NCBI GenBank assembly: GCA_934565855.1
Contig: CAKTIO010000001.1
Coordinates: 1 to 64,000, forward strand
Length of the DNA stretch: 64,000 nucleotides
Direction of reading: 5' to 3'
From: an uncultured Dysosmobacter sp.
Lineage (GTDB): Bacteria > Bacillota > Clostridia > Oscillospirales > Oscillospiraceae
The notes under the pieces were generated by a model that did not search any database, was not told the origin of the DNA, and was given only the letters and a program-made list of their open reading frames with translations. Each line of letters starts with the position of its first letter. Position 1 is the first letter of the stretch. The translations under genes and the position numbers were made by a program. Below are positions 41,808 to 51,191 of this stretch, one piece after another.

Positions 41808-43064
41808 CTATTCCTCCACCCGGCGGACCACGCTGCCCAGCTGCCGCAGGTCCCGCACGATATCCTCATAGCCCCGGTCAATATGATGTACCTCCCGCAC
41901 CTCTGTCCAGCCCTGAGCCGACAATCCCGCCAGACAAAGCGCCGCTCCGCCCCGCAGGTCCGCCGCCCGCACCTGTGTGCCGTGCAGGTCCTCCACACCG
42001 GTGACCTCCGCCAGACGTCCCTCCGTCCGGATCCGGGCGCCCATCCGCCGCATTTCCTCCACATGGCGGTACCGGTTTGCAAACATATTTTCTTCAAACA
42101 CCGTCATGCCCCGGCTGCGCAACAGCGCCGCCATCAAAACCGCCTGCGCGTCCGTGGGAAAGCCCGGATAGGGTGCGGTGCTGACCAGCGGCACGGCTTT
42201 CAGCCGTTCTCCCCGGCGGCACCACATGCCCGCGGCGTCGCTCCGCAGCTCACAGCCCGCCGCCTGCAGCGTCTCCGCCACTGCGGAAAGATCCGATTCC
42301 CGCGCCCGCCGCAGAAACACCTCTCCGCCTGCCGCAGCCGCCGCACACAACCACGTCACCGCAACGATCCGGTCCGGCATCACCGAATATTCCGCGCCGT
42401 GCAGCGGTCTGCCGCCCCGCACGGTCACCGTTGAGGTCCCCGCGCCGGATAGCTCCGCGCCGCAGGCGCATAAAAACCGCTGAAGGTCCACGATCTCCGG
42501 TTCCCGCGCCGCATTGGCGATAACCGTGGTTCCCTCCGCGCCGCAGGCTGCCAGCATCAGGTTCTCCGTTGCCCCCACTGACGGGAGCCGCAGGTCGATC
42601 CGGCAGCCCTTCAGCCGGGAGACCTTTCCCCGCAGCAGGCTGCCATCCTCCTCGATCTCCGCTCCCAGCTGCCGCAGTCCTGCCAGATGCAGGTCAATGG
42701 GTCGGGGACCCAGCTCACACCCGCCGGGATAGCTCAGCGTGACGCACCCGCAGCGGGTCAGGACCGCTCCCAAAAAGATGGCGGAGGAACGCATTTCCCG
42801 CATCAGCTCCTCCGGGACCTCCGTCCGGTCCAGAGAGGAGGCATCCACTGTCAGCATATCGCCATCCCACGCGGTCCGGCAGCCCAGCGCCTGAAGAATG
42901 CGGACAGACGCATCCACGTCCCGCAGGTGCGGGCAGCCCCTCAGCACACTCACGCCGCGGACCAGCACCGTTGCCGCCAGGATCGGCAGAACGCTGTTTT
43001 TCGCCCCCTGCACAGCCACTTCACCGGAAAGCCGGTGTCCGCCTTCAATTAGAATCCTACTCAT
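41808..43064 (-). CDS. murA: UDP-N-acetylglucosamine 1-carboxyvinyltransferase
   Basis: 418 residues starting at MSRILIEGGHRLSGEVAVQG behind GGAGGGG. The substrate-binding AKNSVLPILAATVL and the active-site loop YPGGCELGPRPIDLHLAGL retain the catalytic Cys that fosfomycin attacks; later motifs are TDAQAVLMA and FENMFANRYRHVEEM. It commits UDP-GlcNAc to peptidoglycan synthesis with PEP. Placement between murG and ftsQ in the dcw cluster is usual in Clostridia. Confidence 0.97.
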   Translation of the reverse strand: MSRILIEGGHRLSGEVAVQGAKNSVLPILAATVLVRGVSVLRGCPHLRDVDASVRILQALGCRTAWDGDMLTVDASSLDRTEVPEELMREMRSSAIFLGAVLTRCGCVTLSYPGGCELGPRPIDLHLAGLRQLGAEIEEDGSLLRGKVSRLKGCRIDLRLPSVGATENLMLAACGAEGTTVIANAAREPEIVDLQRFLCACGAELSGAGTSTVTVRGGRPLHGAEYSVMPDRIVAVTWLCAAAAAGGEVFLRRARESDLSAVAETLQAAGCELRSDAAGMWCRRGERLKAVPLVSTAPYPGFPTDAQAVLMAALLRSRGMTVFEENMFANRYRHVEEMRRMGARIRTEGRLAEVTGVEDLHGTQVRAADLRGGAALCLAGLSAQGWTEVREVHHIDRGYEDIVRDLRQLGSVVRRVEE

Positions 43065-43126
43065 GCTTTCCCCTCCGCTCGCAGAATCATTCCTCATTTC
43101 ATCCTATGAGCAGGGAAAGCTTTCCG

Positions 43127-44266
43127 TTACCGGCAGATCTCCTGTATGGTCCGGTAGATCCGCTCCGTGGCATCCCGGATACCCAGCGACCGCATCGCCG
43201 CCGACATAGAGGCTCTGCGCTCCGCGTCCCGCAGAATGGAGCAGCTGCGCCGGAAAAGCTCCTGTCCGCTGCTGTCCGGTTCCAGCAGAACATCCGCGCC
43301 TCCGGCACGCTCCAGCGCCCGGGCGTTTTTCTCCTGGTGGTGGTTGGTCACATAGGGCGAGGGAACGATCAGCGCGGGAACGCCCAGCGCGGTCAGCTCG
43401 CTGATGGTGGACGCGCCCGCCCGGCAGATCACCAGATCCGCCGCCCGCATCGCCGTTGCCATGTCATAGATATACTCCAGGACCTGCAGGGACGGGTGCT
43501 TTTTCAGATCAACGCCCTTCTCCCCCAACGCCTCCAGCAGTCTGGGATATCCGGACGCCCCGGCGCCGTGAATGTGGTGGAACGGCTCCTGCTCTGCCTC
43601 CAGCGCCAGAAAATCCGCCATTTCCCGGTTCATTCCGGAGGCGCCCAGCGATCCCCAGAAGGACACGATCAGGGGACGGTCATCCTCTATCCCCAGCCTT
43701 TTTCTCGCTTCCGCCTTCGTCTGGGTGAAAAAGTCCTCCCGCACCGGAGTTCCCGTCACCACCACCCGGTCCGGCCAGCGGTAATGCTCCCGGCAGGATT
43801 CAAAGCCCACCATGATCCGGTTGGCGTAAGGCTCCAGCATTTTTGTCGTCAGTCCCGGCACCATGTTGGATTCATGCACCGCCGTGGGGATTCCCGCCTT
43901 TGCCGCCGCCTTTACCACAGGATAGCTGGCATAGCCGCCGGTCCCGATCACCACCTCCGGGCGAAACCGCTTCAAAATCGCCCGGGCTTCTCCGGGCGCC
44001 CGCAGCAGATTGAACGCGGAAACCAGATTGTGGCGGATCTCCGCCGGCTGAAAAGAACGGTGAAAGCTGGAAATATGTACCGTCTGAAAATCATATCCAG
44101 CCTGAGGGATCAGGTCCTTCTCCAATCCCCGCTCCGCGCCGACAAACAGAAATTCCGTATTTGGATTTTTCTCCCGCAGCAGCTGTGCCACCGCGATTGC
44201 CGGGTTGACATGCCCCGCGGTCCCGCCGCAGGTAAAAATCACCCGGTTCAGTTGCTTCTCCTTCAT
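43127..44266 (-). CDS. murG: UDP-N-acetylglucosamine-MurNAc-pentapeptide transferase (lipid II synthase)
   Basis: 379 residues. N-terminal glycine loop FTCGGTAGHVNPAIAVAQ, second loop VIGTGGYASYPVVKAA, and the C-terminal UDP-binding stretch CRAGASTISELTALGVPALIVPSP are diagnostic of MurG. It transfers GlcNAc to lipid I on the inner membrane face. The ATG at 44266 has only a weak upstream GGGACGG site. Lies 30 bp after ftsW. Confidence 0.97.
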   Translation of the reverse strand: MKEKQLNRVIFTCGGTAGHVNPAIAVAQLLREKNPNTEFLFVGAERGLEKDLIPQAGYDFQTVHISSFHRSFQPAEIRHNLVSAFNLLRAPGEARAILKRFRPEVVIGTGGYASYPVVKAAAKAGIPTAVHESNMVPGLTTKMLEPYANRIMVGFESCREHYRWPDRVVVTGTPVREDFFTQTKAEARKRLGIEDDRPLIVSFWGSLGASGMNREMADFLALEAEQEPFHHIHGAGASGYPRLLEALGEKGVDLKKHPSLQVLEYIYDMATAMRAADLVICRAGASTISELTALGVPALIVPSPYVTNHHQEKNARALERAGGADVLLEPDSSGQELFRRSCSILRDAERRASMSAAMRSLGIRDATERIYRTIQEICR

Positions 44267-44296
44267 TTGGCACCGTCCCGTTCTCTCGTTCTGTCT

Positions 44297-45481
44297 CTAT
44301 CCCGCCTTAGTGGGCTTCATCTGCCTGGACACCGACAGGACCACGCCCATCTCCGCCAGCTGGATCATCAGCGCCGTGCCGCCGTAGCTGAAAAACGGCA
44401 GGGAAATTCCCGTGGCGGGCAGAAGCCCCGACACCACACCGATATTCAAAAACACCTGCATCGCCAGCAGGGACGTCATGCCCACTGCCAGCAGGCTTCC
44501 AAAGCGGTCTCTGGCATGCAGCGCAATCCAGTAGCCCCGGAGAATGAGCGCCGCAAACAGCATCATAATGACCGTTGCGCCGATCAAGCCCAGCTCCTCG
44601 CAGACGATGGAGAAAATAAAGTCGTTATGCTCCTCCGGCAGATACAGGAATTTCTGACGGCTCTTTCCCAGACCCACACCCAGCAGTCCGCCGGAGCCAA
44701 TGCTCAGCAGCGACTGCACCATCTGGTAGCCATCGCCCCGGGCGTCCAGCCACGGATTCAGCCACATGGCAACACGGGATTGACCGTAGCCCACCACCTT
44801 GATGAGGAACAGGAAGCCCGCCGCGCCAACGCCCAGCGCGCTCATGACCCATATCCAGCTGATGCCTCCCACCAGCATCAAAATGGCTCCGGCACCCAGG
44901 ATCAGCACCGTGCCGGACAGATGCGGCTCCATCATCATCAGCGCCGCGATCACCAGCAGAATGATGGCGTAGGGGATGATGCCGTAGCGCAGCGTCTGCA
45001 TTTTATCTTTCTTTTTGGAGATACTGTCCGCGAAATACAGCACCACCGCAAATTTGGCGATCTCCGACGGCTGAAACGTCAGCACCTCGCCGATGCCCAG
45101 CCAGCGGGTCGCGTTGTTCCGCGTGATTCCCACATGGGGGATCAGCACCAGCACCAGCAGCACAATGGCAAGGATCAGCAGCGGCTTTGCCAGTCCCCGG
45201 AACCGCTGGTAGTTGATCTTGCCGATGATCAGCATGGCGGAAATGCCCATCACCGCGAACAGTCCCTGCCGGATCAGGTAGTACGCGGGATTCATACCCT
45301 TATAATACGCTCTGGGAAAGCTGGCGGAAAACAGCATCACAAGTCCGATTCCTGTCAGCAACAGGACCAGCAGGAAAAACGGCATGTCAATGGGACCCTT
45401 TGCCGCTTCCCGGATCTCCGCCGCCCTCTGCTCCCGCAGCTCCCGGCGCTCCTGCAGCGCCAAGGCCTCCGCTCTTGTCAT
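44297..45481 (-). CDS. ftsW: Septal peptidoglycan polymerase FtsW/SpoVE
   Basis: 394 residues behind AGGGAGGAT. A cytoplasmic Arg/Glu-rich N-terminus (about 1-30) precedes ten TM helices of the SEDS fold. Signatures include IGLVMLFSASFPRAYY, the catalytic-region LTFQPSEIAKFAVVLYF with the conserved loops, IGSGGLLGVGLGKSRQKFLYLPE and the late LPFFSYGGTALMIQ. It polymerises lipid II with its partner PBP (SpoVD-like, same cluster). Whether it serves vegetative septa or the spore cortex cannot be separated by sequence. Confidence 0.95.
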   Translation of the reverse strand: MTRAEALALQERRELREQRAAEIREAAKGPIDMPFFLLVLLLTGIGLVMLFSASFPRAYYKGMNPAYYLIRQGLFAVMGISAMLIIGKINYQRFRGLAKPLLILAIVLLVLVLIPHVGITRNNATRWLGIGEVLTFQPSEIAKFAVVLYFADSISKKKDKMQTLRYGIIPYAIILLVIAALMMMEPHLSGTVLILGAGAILMLVGGISWIWVMSALGVGAAGFLFLIKVVGYGQSRVAMWLNPWLDARGDGYQMVQSLLSIGSGGLLGVGLGKSRQKFLYLPEEHNDFIFSIVCEELGLIGATVIMMLFAALILRGYWIALHARDRFGSLLAVGMTSLLAMQVFLNIGVVSGLLPATGISLPFFSYGGTALMIQLAEMGVVLSVSRQMKPTKAG

Positions 45482-45536
45482 GCCTATCCATCCTCCCTTC
45501 CGTCAGGCGCGCCGCAGCGGCACGCCCTTCCTGTTC

Positions 45537-46520
45537 TCAATACCTTCCGCAGATACCGGCGTATGCCAGCAGGCAGAACACCAGCGTCACTCCGGAGAAA
45601 ACGGCGACGATCTTATTTTCCTTCCATCCGGACAGCTCCAGATGGTGGTGCAGGGGCGCCATTTTGAAAAAGCGCTTTCCATGCGTCGCCTTGAAATACG
45701 TCACCTGAATGATATCCGACAGAGTCTCCAGAATATAGATGATGCCCACCAGCACCAAAATCAGCGGCATATCCAGTGCAAAGCCCATCGCCGCCACCGC
45801 GCCGCCCAAAAACAGGCTGCCGGTATCCCCCATAAACACCTTTGCCGGGTGATGGTTATACACAAAGAAGGCTGCCAGCCCCCCGGCAAGCGCCGCCGGG
45901 AAGAGGCTCAGCGGCGTGATTTTCCACAAAGCGGACACCACGGTGAAAAACACCATGACTACAAAGGTCACACTGCTTGCCAGCCCGTCGATGCCATCCG
46001 TCAGATTCACCGCGTTGACGCAGCCAACGATCACAAATGCTGAAAACGCCAGGTATAATACCCACGGCATTGTCCAGCTTGTATTCAGAAACGGCAGATA
46101 CAGCTGATGGGTCAGCAGTCCCTCATACCGCATCAGGCACAAAAACACCACCGCCGCCGCCAGCTGCAAAATGAACTTCTGCTTTGGGGTCAGTCCCTCG
46201 TTCTGGTGCTGCTTGACCTTCTGGTAGTCATCCACAAAGCCGATGATGCCGAACACCAGTGCAAACAGATAGACATACAGGTGTGTAAAGCTTCCGCCCA
46301 GCATCTGCTTCCAGCCCAGCAGGAAGATCACCACACCGGTGCCGATAATAAACATCAGACCACCCATTGCGGGAGTGCCTGCCTTTCCGGCATGCCAGGT
46401 GGGACCATCCTCCCGGATGCTCTGCCCCACCTTCAGCTTCCGCAGCTCCGGGATCAAAAACCTTCCAATCACCAGCGTCAGCAAAAAGCCGGCTGCCAGC
46501 GCTACCACGTTCATATCCAT
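45537..46520 (-). CDS. mraY: Phospho-N-acetylmuramoyl-pentapeptide transferase
   Basis: 327 residues with ten TM helices. Diagnostic motifs: GTPAMGGLMFIIG, FVDDYQKVKQHQNEGL (the Mg-binding DD), NAVNLTDGIDGLAS and HHHLELSGWKENKIV. It makes lipid I from UDP-MurNAc-pentapeptide and undecaprenyl phosphate. GGGAG precedes the ATG. In related clusters murF precedes and murD follows it; both are missing here. Confidence 0.98.
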   Translation of the reverse strand: MDMNVVALAAGFLLTLVIGRFLIPELRKLKVGQSIREDGPTWHAGKAGTPAMGGLMFIIGTGVVIFLLGWKQMLGGSFTHLYVYLFALVFGIIGFVDDYQKVKQHQNEGLTPKQKFILQLAAAVVFLCLMRYEGLLTHQLYLPFLNTSWTMPWVLYLAFSAFVIVGCVNAVNLTDGIDGLASSVTFVVMVFFTVVSALWKITPLSLFPAALAGGLAAFFVYNHHPAKVFMGDTGSLFLGGAVAAMGFALDMPLILVLVGIIYILETLSDIIQVTYFKATHGKRFFKMAPLHHHLELSGWKENKIVAVFSGVTLVFCLLAYAGICGRY

Positions 46521-46571
46521 ACTTTCTCCCTCGTCCGTCCGGCGGTCCTCCCGCCGGAGCTCTCCTGTATA

Positions 46572-48020
46572 TCAGTTTTTCCCGGCAAGATGGTCTGCCA
46601 CGATCTCCCGTTCGTCCATGTGGTGCTTCTCGGTACCTACCACCTGATAGGTCTCATGTCCCTTTCCGCACAGCACGATCACATCTCCCGGCTGGGCATG
46701 GTCCATTGCGTAGTGGATCGCCTCTACCCGGTCCGTGATGGCGATGTAGGGGGTGCTGGTCTCCTGCATGCCCGCCACGATCTCCCGGATGATCTCATCC
46801 GGGTCCTCCGTTCTGGGGTTATCCGAGGTCACAACGGCAAAATCTGCGATCTCCGCCGCGATCCTTCCCATCTTGGGGCGCTTGGTCTTATCCCGGTCTC
46901 CGCCCGCGCCGAATACTGCCACGGTCCTGCCCTTGGCAAAGCCCTTCACCGAGGACAGCACGTTTTCCAATCCATCCGGAGAGTGGGCATAGTCGATGAG
47001 GATCGTATAATCCTTTCCCGGTGTGGGGACCACCTCTACTCTCCCCTTTACATGGGGAACCCTCTTCAGCACCTCCGCGCTTTTTTCCAAGGGAATTCCC
47101 AGCGCCAGCGCCGCGCCCAGCACACCCAGCGTATTATATACCATAAATCCGCCGGGAATGCCAACCCAAACCGGCACCCGCTGGTCCTCTGTCACCGCGT
47201 CAAAGGCAACATGATCGCTGCCCAGCTGAATATTCTCCGCCCGGAGGTCCGCCTCCGCATGCTCCGCATAGGAATACCTCCGGCAGGTGGCATCCCGCAT
47301 CATGCGCCCCGCCCAGGGGTCATCCGCATTGTAAACGCCTGTGGTGCAGTTCCGGAACAGAATCGCCTTTGCATCACAGTAGTTTTCCATCGTCTTGTGG
47401 AAATCCAGATGGTCCTGCGTCAGGTTTGTGAAAATGCCCACGTCAAAATGGATGGCATGGACCCGCCCCTCATAGAGCGCGTGGGAGGACGTCTCCATGA
47501 CCACATGAGTGCAGCCCGCGTCCAGCATCTGGCGGAACAGCCTTTGCAGCTCAAAGCACTCCGGCGTGGTGCGCTCCGTGGGCAGCACCTCCTCGCCGAT
47601 CATGTTCTGGTTGGTCCCGATCAGTCCCGCCTTTCCGCCGCCTGCCTGCTCTATGATCGCCTTCAGCAGATAGGTCGAGCTGGTCTTTCCGTTGGTCCCG
47701 GTCACCGCCGCCATCGTCATCTGCTCCGCGGGATGTCCGAACCAGTTTACGCCCAACACCGCCAGCGCATGGCGGGAATACGGCACCTGAATGTAGGGAA
47801 TCCGGATCTCCGGCGGGCGCTCGCACACCACGCAGACCGCGCCGTTTTCCACTGCCTTCCCAATATAGGCATGACCGTCCATGCTGTAGCCGCTGATCGC
47901 CACAAACAGTCCACCCGGCTTCGTTTTCCGGGAGTCATAGCTGATGTCCAGGATCTCCAGCTCCGGGTCCGCGCAAACCGCCAGCGTCTCCATTCCCTGC
48001 AGCAGTTCCTTTAATTTCAT
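46572..48020 (-). CDS. murE: UDP-MurNAc-L-Ala-D-Glu:meso-diaminopimelate ligase
   Basis: 482 residues. P-loop VTGTNGKTSSTYLLKAI (about residues 107-123), the carbamoylated-Lys region, and the C-terminal substrate motif SDNPRTEDP, which in MurE selects meso-DAP rather than lysine. Hence the cell wall is probably DAP type. Start ATG 48020 sits 11 bp after GGGG; ATG 48029 is only 2 bp away from it and is less likely. An extended -10-like TATAAT at 48077-48082 may give an internal promoter. Confidence 0.95.
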   Translation of the reverse strand: MKLKELLQGMETLAVCADPELEILDISYDSRKTKPGGLFVAISGYSMDGHAYIGKAVENGAVCVVCERPPEIRIPYIQVPYSRHALAVLGVNWFGHPAEQMTMAAVTGTNGKTSSTYLLKAIIEQAGGGKAGLIGTNQNMIGEEVLPTERTTPECFELQRLFRQMLDAGCTHVVMETSSHALYEGRVHAIHFDVGIFTNLTQDHLDFHKTMENYCDAKAILFRNCTTGVYNADDPWAGRMMRDATCRRYSYAEHAEADLRAENIQLGSDHVAFDAVTEDQRVPVWVGIPGGFMVYNTLGVLGAALALGIPLEKSAEVLKRVPHVKGRVEVVPTPGKDYTILIDYAHSPDGLENVLSSVKGFAKGRTVAVFGAGGDRDKTKRPKMGRIAAEIADFAVVTSDNPRTEDPDEIIREIVAGMQETSTPYIAITDRVEAIHYAMDHAQPGDVIVLCGKGHETYQVVGTEKHHMDEREIVADHLAGKN

Positions 48021-48153
48021 GGGTAGCATCGCCCCTTTTAGATAAGATCGTTTTCACGGGCTGTCAGCCCGGTTTCATTATAAACAGTCCCAATCAGAAA
48101 GTATACTGTAAAATATGCCATTGACCCTGCAATTCCTGCTGAAAGCCGCCCGG

Positions 48154-50463
48154 TCAGTCCCGCACGGAGTTATCACCAAAGCGCACCGTGACCACTGTAC
48201 CCGCGGCGACCTGCGCGCCCGCGTCCACATCCTGCGAAATAGCGTAGACATTGCCGGAGGACGAGGTCGTGGTGCCGGACACCTTCATGATCAGTCCCGC
48301 GTTGGTCAGCGCGGTGTTTGCCTTTGCCGCGCTCATGCCCACCACGTTGGGAACGGTACACAGCGCATCCGGCTTCTTCTCACCCATATACAGGAGCACC
48401 GTGGCGTTGTTCGGCACGATGGCGCCGCCCACGGGAGTCTGGTCCGTCACGGTGGTGCCGCTGCCCACCGTCTTGCAGGCAAAGCCCGCCTTCTTCAGCT
48501 TGCTCTGCGCTTCCTCCAGCGTGCTGCCCACGCAGTTGGGCACCGTTGCGTCCGCGCCCGCCAGCTCTTCAGAGGTATACTCCGGCTCCACGCCCAGATA
48601 GGGCAGAATCTCGCTCATCACCGCGCTGGCGGTGGGCGCCACCATCTGACCGCCGGAGGGATAGGTCCCCGTGGTCCGGCTGGGGGTATCCAGTGTCAGC
48701 AGCATGATGATCTGCGGGTCGTCCGCCGGAGCCATGCACATAAAGGACACCACAATGTCCCGGTTCTTGTTGCCGGTCTTATCCGCCGTACCGGTCTTGC
48801 CGCCGATCCGGTAGCCCGCCACCTGACCGTTCTTTCCGGTGCCGTTTGCCACAACGTATTCCAGGCACTCTCGGACATAGGAGGAGGTCTCCTCGCTGAC
48901 CACCTGCCGCACCGGAGTGGAGTCGTGCTGGGAGACCACGTTTCCGTCTCCGTCCAGCACCTGCTCCACCAGATACGGCGTGTAGAGATAGCCGCCGTTG
49001 ATGGTCGCTGCCTGCGCCCGGATCACCTGCAGCGGCGTCACGTTGAACGTCTGACCGAAGGCGTAGGACGCCAGAGACACCACGTTGGAATTAAAGCTCT
49101 TCTCACTGGCAAAAATGCTGTTTGCCTCGCCGTACAGGTCGATGCCCGTGGTCTCCATCAGACCGAAGGACTTCAGATACTTGTAATATGTCTTGGTCCC
49201 GGTCTTCAAGCCCATGGTGATGAACGCCGGGTTGCAGGAGTTTCCGGTGGCGACCTTCAGTGTCTGCAAGCCGTGTCCGGCGTGGTTGGAGCAGTTGATC
49301 GCCTTCTTCCAGCCCGGCACCATGATGGAGCCGGTGCAGTTGAAGGTGGTATTCATATTCACGATGCCCTCTTCCAGCGCCGTTGCCAGCGTGATGGGCT
49401 TGAAGGTGGAGCCCGGCTCGTAGGTATCGTTGACGCACTTGTTTCTCCACTGCCGCTGCTGCGCCGCGCCCAGCGCCACCTTATAGGCGTCGCTGCCCTC
49501 CTCCAGACCGTTCAGCGTCTCCTTCAGCGTGTCGTCATAAATGGCGCTGTAGTCGTTCAGGTCATAGGTCGGATAGGACGCCATTGCCAAGATCGCGCCG
49601 CTGTTCACATCCATGACGATGCCCGCCGCGCCGTTGGCGGCGTTGAATTTCTTCACCATGGACTCAATGCCGTTTTCCAGATAGTACTGCACATTGGTGT
49701 CCAGCGTCAATACCAGGCTGTCTCCGTCCTGCGCATCGTAATACTGCTCATACTGGTACAGCAGATCGGTTCCGGCACCGTTTTTCGCCGTTACCGTCAG
49801 TCCGGAGGTCCCCGTCAGCACATCGTTATAGCGCGCCTCCAGACCGTATGCGCCCACATTGTCCGCGTTGACAAAGCCGATGACCTGCGCCGCCAGCGAG
49901 CTGTAGGGATAGTAGCGCTTGGAATCCGCGTTCATAAAAATTCCGCTGAGCTTTTTCTGCTCCTTTTCCGGCACCGCGTTTCCCTGTGCATCGATCTCAC
50001 CGTTGATAAACCGGCGGACCTCATCCGCTACCGACTGGTCCACCTTTTTCTTGACCTCCACATACTGGGACTTGGTGTTGCCCATCTTTTTCAGGACCGT
50101 CGCCTCGTCCACCTCCAGGATCCGGCTCAGCCCCTGTGCGATATAGCTGGGATCCTCCTCGCTTTTCGCAATGTCGTAGGGGGACACACAGACCGTCTCC
50201 GCCGTTGCCGAAATCGCCAGCACATAGCCGTTCCGGTCATAGATCGTTCCCCGGGATGCCGACACCACAGAGCTGCGGGTCTGCTGTCCCACCGCCTCCT
50301 CCTGCAGCTCCTCATGCCGCAGGATCTGCAAATCATACAGCTTCATGAACAGCATCACAAAGGTTGCAAATCCAAACAGGAACATCATCAGCACCGTCCG
50401 GCTGCGAATGATCTGGTTCGCCCGCCGCGCCGCATCACTTTTTCTCTTCTGCCGCCCTGTCAT
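48154..50463 (-). CDS. spoVD: Class B penicillin-binding protein SpoVD/FtsI with two PASTA domains
   Basis: 769 residues. One TM near residues 24-44, a dimerisation domain, then the transpeptidase with SxxK in YEPGSTFKPITLA, SxN in ATGNSCNPAFI and KTG in GGKTGTADKTG. Two C-terminal PASTA domains follow (VPNCVGSTLEEAQSKLKKAG and VPNVVGMSAAKANTALTNAG). It crosslinks peptidoglycan with the SEDS partner encoded downstream. PASTA-bearing SpoVD in B. subtilis serves spore cortex. As no other FtsI is in this cluster it may also serve division. Confidence 0.95.
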   Translation of the reverse strand: MTGRQKRKSDAARRANQIIRSRTVLMMFLFGFATFVMLFMKLYDLQILRHEELQEEAVGQQTRSSVVSASRGTIYDRNGYVLAISATAETVCVSPYDIAKSEEDPSYIAQGLSRILEVDEATVLKKMGNTKSQYVEVKKKVDQSVADEVRRFINGEIDAQGNAVPEKEQKKLSGIFMNADSKRYYPYSSLAAQVIGFVNADNVGAYGLEARYNDVLTGTSGLTVTAKNGAGTDLLYQYEQYYDAQDGDSLVLTLDTNVQYYLENGIESMVKKFNAANGAAGIVMDVNSGAILAMASYPTYDLNDYSAIYDDTLKETLNGLEEGSDAYKVALGAAQQRQWRNKCVNDTYEPGSTFKPITLATALEEGIVNMNTTFNCTGSIMVPGWKKAINCSNHAGHGLQTLKVATGNSCNPAFITMGLKTGTKTYYKYLKSFGLMETTGIDLYGEANSIFASEKSFNSNVVSLASYAFGQTFNVTPLQVIRAQAATINGGYLYTPYLVEQVLDGDGNVVSQHDSTPVRQVVSEETSSYVRECLEYVVANGTGKNGQVAGYRIGGKTGTADKTGNKNRDIVVSFMCMAPADDPQIIMLLTLDTPSRTTGTYPSGGQMVAPTASAVMSEILPYLGVEPEYTSEELAGADATVPNCVGSTLEEAQSKLKKAGFACKTVGSGTTVTDQTPVGGAIVPNNATVLLYMGEKKPDALCTVPNVVGMSAAKANTALTNAGLIMKVSGTTTSSSGNVYAISQDVDAGAQVAAGTVVTVRFGDNSVRD

Positions 50464-50526
50464 TTCCGTTCCTCCGTTCCCACCGTTTCGCGTCCGTCCG
50501 CCGTTTCACACGGCTTTGACGAAAGA

Positions 50527-50560
50527 GAGAGTAAGAAGCACTTTGCACTTCTTACTCCCT
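50527..50560 (-). terminator. Hairpin between ftsL and spoVD
   Basis: GAGTAAGAAG (50529-50538) and CTTCTTACTC (50548-50557) form a perfect 10-bp stem, followed on the minus strand by CTCTCTTTC. It is a weak or attenuating terminator inside the dcw operon. Confidence 0.45.
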
Positions 50561-50582
50561 GTCAGTTCCATCATATGGCTGC

Positions 50583-51137
50583 TTAGTCGAAATATTCCAC
50601 CACTGCATAAATTCCGTGGTTCAGGGATGTCAGCACACGGCTCAGCACACCCGGTTCCTCCTGCTGGTAAACCACGGCGTTGTCGCCGCCAGACATATCT
50701 ACATAGTAGATCTGGCTGCTGCCCGGCTTTCCCATGCCAGCAGCCTCCGCCGCCTGCTTGACCGTACTCAGGTCGTACATCTGCTGGTATTCCGCTGTCA
50801 GGGAGACATTCTGCGTCTCCAGAGCGGACAGCTCCCTTTTCAGCTGCACCACATCCGAGGAGAGCATCGTCAGCTGTGCATAGCTCATCAGCACCAGCAC
50901 TGCCAGCACCGCTACCACGCAGAAGCCCAGCACCGCTGCCACGGAGACCCTCTGCCGCTCCCGTACCTGCACATGTGCAACGCTGCGCACCTTGGGCTGC
51001 GGCTTTGCCTCCACGGTCCGTCTGGCTTCTCCCGCATGACGCAGCTCCCGCTCCCGGATCTCCCGGTCCAGGTCATATGCCAAACTGCCGTATACCGCAT
51101 CCTGACTGTAATGAACTTTTCGCACAGCTGCGCTCAT
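50583..51137 (-). CDS. ftsL: FtsL-like division protein
   Basis: 184 residues. A long charged cytoplasmic N-terminus (about 1-65), one TM helix (VSVAAVLGFCVVAVLAVLVLMSY, about 66-88) and a heptad-patterned coiled coil (LSSDVVQLKRELSALETQNVSL, about 92-115). A C-terminal soluble tail of about 60 residues is longer than in B. subtilis FtsL. Identity rests on topology and on its place between rsmH and spoVD. It scaffolds the divisome with FtsQ. Confidence 0.85.
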   Translation of the reverse strand: MSAAVRKVHYSQDAVYGSLAYDLDREIRERELRHAGEARRTVEAKPQPKVRSVAHVQVRERQRVSVAAVLGFCVVAVLAVLVLMSYAQLTMLSSDVVQLKRELSALETQNVSLTAEYQQMYDLSTVKQAAEAAGMGKPGSSQIYYVDMSGGDNAVVYQQEEPGVLSRVLTSLNHGIYAVVEYFD

Positions 51138-51191
51138 GCTGCCAAAACTCCTCTCCCGTTTTTCCAGTCTTCCCCGGGAGACCGCTGCCTG

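Noticed and set aside
48057-48072. CGGGCTG/CAGCCCG hairpin before murE as a terminator
   Set aside because: No T-run follows, and it lies in an operon gap; at most a leader hairpin.
42971-50586. Very long plus-strand frames across the dcw cluster
   Set aside because: Antisense to murG, ftsW, mraY, murE and spoVD; no start signals or recognisable domains.
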